Positions 4,783 through 5,733 of a DNA stretch of 5,733 nt are shown here, piece after piece. The stretch comes from Candidatus Gastranaerophilales bacterium. Its GTDB lineage: Bacteria; Cyanobacteriota; Vampirovibrionia; Gastranaerophilales; Gastranaerophilaceae. Every line of letters starts with the position of its first letter. The stretch's first letter is position 1. The notes below the pieces were generated by a model. That model was not told the origin of the DNA, did not search any database, and saw only the letters and a program-made list of their open reading frames with translations. A program made the translations under genes and the position numbers. Location: positions 1 through 5,733 of the forward strand of contig CALUTA010000101.1 in assembly GCA_944323585.1 (NCBI GenBank), written 5' to 3'.

Positions 4783-5685
4783 TTATTTGTTAATCGCATG
4801 AGCACATCCGGCGCATTCGGGTTCAGCATGAATCGAAATATTACAAATCCCGCCGAGCTGCTCTTTAATTTTAGCCTCAATTATGTCGCAGATGTCGTGG
4901 CAGTGTTCTATAGTCATATCTTTTGGAAAAATCAGCGTCATTTCAATCATTTTTTCAGGGCCTGCGCATCTGGATTTTAAGTCTTTATAACTGATTACGC
5001 CTTCTATTTCCATTTCTTTAATCACGTTTTCTATTTTGTCCAGATCCGCCTGCGGTAAAGACCCGTCAAGAAGATTGTTGAGAGTCGTTTTTGAAATTGA
5101 AAATCCGGCTTTCAAAATGAATAAAGCAACCAGAATAGCAATCAGCGGGTCTAAAACAGAGATTCCGGTAAAATTTATCAGTACCAACCCCAAAAGCACC
5201 CCGAGTGACGACAGAATATCTGTTCTTAAGTGCTCGCCGTCTGCCAGTAATGAAATGGAATTAGTCTTTTTGCCCACATAAAAAAGGTAAGAACTGACAA
5301 GAAAATTTGCAACCACCGCTATAGCCATAACAATAATGCCGAGGGTGGTTTCGGTTTCCATTGATGTGCCTGAAATAATTTTTTTTGCGGCCTCAAAGAC
5401 AATATAAAATGCAGCAAAGATAATAAGACCGCCCTCAATAAATCCGGACATATCTTCATATCTTCCGTGTCCGAATGGATGTTCGCTGTCTGCCGGCTCT
5501 GACGACTTCATAACAGCAAAAAATGTCAGCACAGACGCAAGAAAATCACTTAATGAATGAATTGCCTCCGATATAATACTTATACTTCCGGAAATCGTTC
5601 CTGCAACAAGTTTTAGAATTATAATTACGGCATTTGAAATTATTGACAGTGCTGCCGCAGCTTTTTTCTCTATGGTGCTTTGCAT
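4783..5685 (-). CDS. Cation diffusion facilitator (CDF) family metal efflux transporter
   Basis: This inner-membrane divalent metal/proton antiporter has 300 residues, the usual FieF-like length, with six membrane segments in about the first 195 residues and a cytoplasmic C-terminal domain. The transport site is visible: H43 and D47 in TM2 (AIHSLSDF) and H152 and D156 in TM5 (DGEHLRTDILSS). An HxxxD in TM2, where E. coli FieF has DxxxD, fits Zn2+ or Cd2+ preference, but iron or cobalt cannot be excluded. HPFGHGRYED (69-78) is the conserved loop 2-3 motif. The C-terminal domain has H261-C262-H263, C266 and H286 (ISIHAEPE), and ends with an unusual CAGCAH tail (C291, C294, H296) that may bind or sense metal. 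No Shine-Dalgarno precedes the ATG at 5685; an extended -10-like sequence ends 6 nt upstream. E2 ends 9 bp beyond its stop codon. Confidence 0.93.
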   Translation of the reverse strand: MQSTIEKKAAAALSIISNAVIIILKLVAGTISGSISIISEAIHSLSDFLASVLTFFAVMKSSEPADSEHPFGHGRYEDMSGFIEGGLIIFAAFYIVFEAAKKIISGTSMETETTLGIIVMAIAVVANFLVSSYLFYVGKKTNSISLLADGEHLRTDILSSLGVLLGLVLINFTGISVLDPLIAILVALFILKAGFSISKTTLNNLLDGSLPQADLDKIENVIKEMEIEGVISYKDLKSRCAGPEKMIEMTLIFPKDMTIEHCHDICDIIEAKIKEQLGGICNISIHAEPECAGCAHAINK

Positions 5686-5691
5686 AAAGGT

Positions 5692-5720
5692 ATTATGGCA
5701 TTTTAAAAGATAAAAGTAAA
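5692..5720 (-). promoter_or_regulatory. Likely promoter of the CDF gene, with leaderless spacing
   Basis: On the minus strand, TTTACT (5715-5720, 4 of 6 to the -35 consensus) is followed after 17 nt by CATAAT (5692-5697, 5 of 6 to the -10 consensus), with TG one base further upstream as in extended -10 promoters. The -10 ends 6 nt before the ATG at 5685, and no Shine-Dalgarno is present, so transcription probably starts at or next to the start codon. Confidence 0.5.
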
Positions 5721-5733
5721 GCGTACAGGAAAT

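Noticed and set aside
4641..4980. Frames crossing E2 and the CDF 3' end (4641-4880 minus, 4705-4980 plus)
   Set aside because: They run through inverted repeats and antisense to or out of frame with the CDF gene; no protein features.
1..5733. A defence or other novel multi-gene system
   Set aside because: Five of the six genes belong to common transport, editing or hydrolase families with no shared operon; only the non-coding elements look unusual.

Overview
The window is 5.7 kb of AT-rich bacterial DNA with short intergenic spaces and six genes, one of them cut by the left edge. The organism cannot be fixed from sequence alone. The low GC, the gene mix and the many TTCTGAG/GAAGAATC palindromic repeats would suit an uncultured gut or host-associated lineage such as Gastranaerophilales (Melainabacteria), but this is a low-confidence inference.

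Layout from left to right. (1) The 3' end of a sugar-porter-type MFS permease on the plus strand, closed by a strong rho-independent hairpin. (2) A convergent minus-strand gene for an unrecognised 211-residue protein. (3) A 105-bp divergent spacer with three short palindromes, followed by a plus-strand pair: a DUF4186 protein and a YbaK/EbsC-type Cys-tRNA(Pro) deacylase. (4) A convergent minus-strand gene for an HD-domain phosphohydrolase. (5) A plus-strand DHA1/AraJ-like MFS efflux permease. (6) A minus-strand cation diffusion facilitator (CDF) running to the right edge.

The most notable non-coding content is a pair of small non-autonomous mobile elements (MITE-like). E1 (about 3083-3255) and E2 (about 4521-4773) share related 19-bp terminal inverted repeats beginning AATTATC, carry the same TTCTGAG modules inside, and lie in opposite orientations on either side of the AraJ-like efflux gene. 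E2 contains a further nested 87-bp palindromic unit with perfect 13-bp ends, and it fills almost the whole gap between the efflux gene and the CDF gene.

The genes look like ordinary housekeeping and transport functions (sugar uptake, tRNA proofreading, HD hydrolase, drug or solute efflux, divalent metal efflux) rather than one pathway. The only clear operon is DUF4186-ybaK. Two genes (DUF4186 and CDF) lack a Shine-Dalgarno sequence and have an extended -10-like element ending exactly 6 nt before the ATG, which suggests leaderless transcription. I see no defence system, CRISPR array, tRNA or rRNA.
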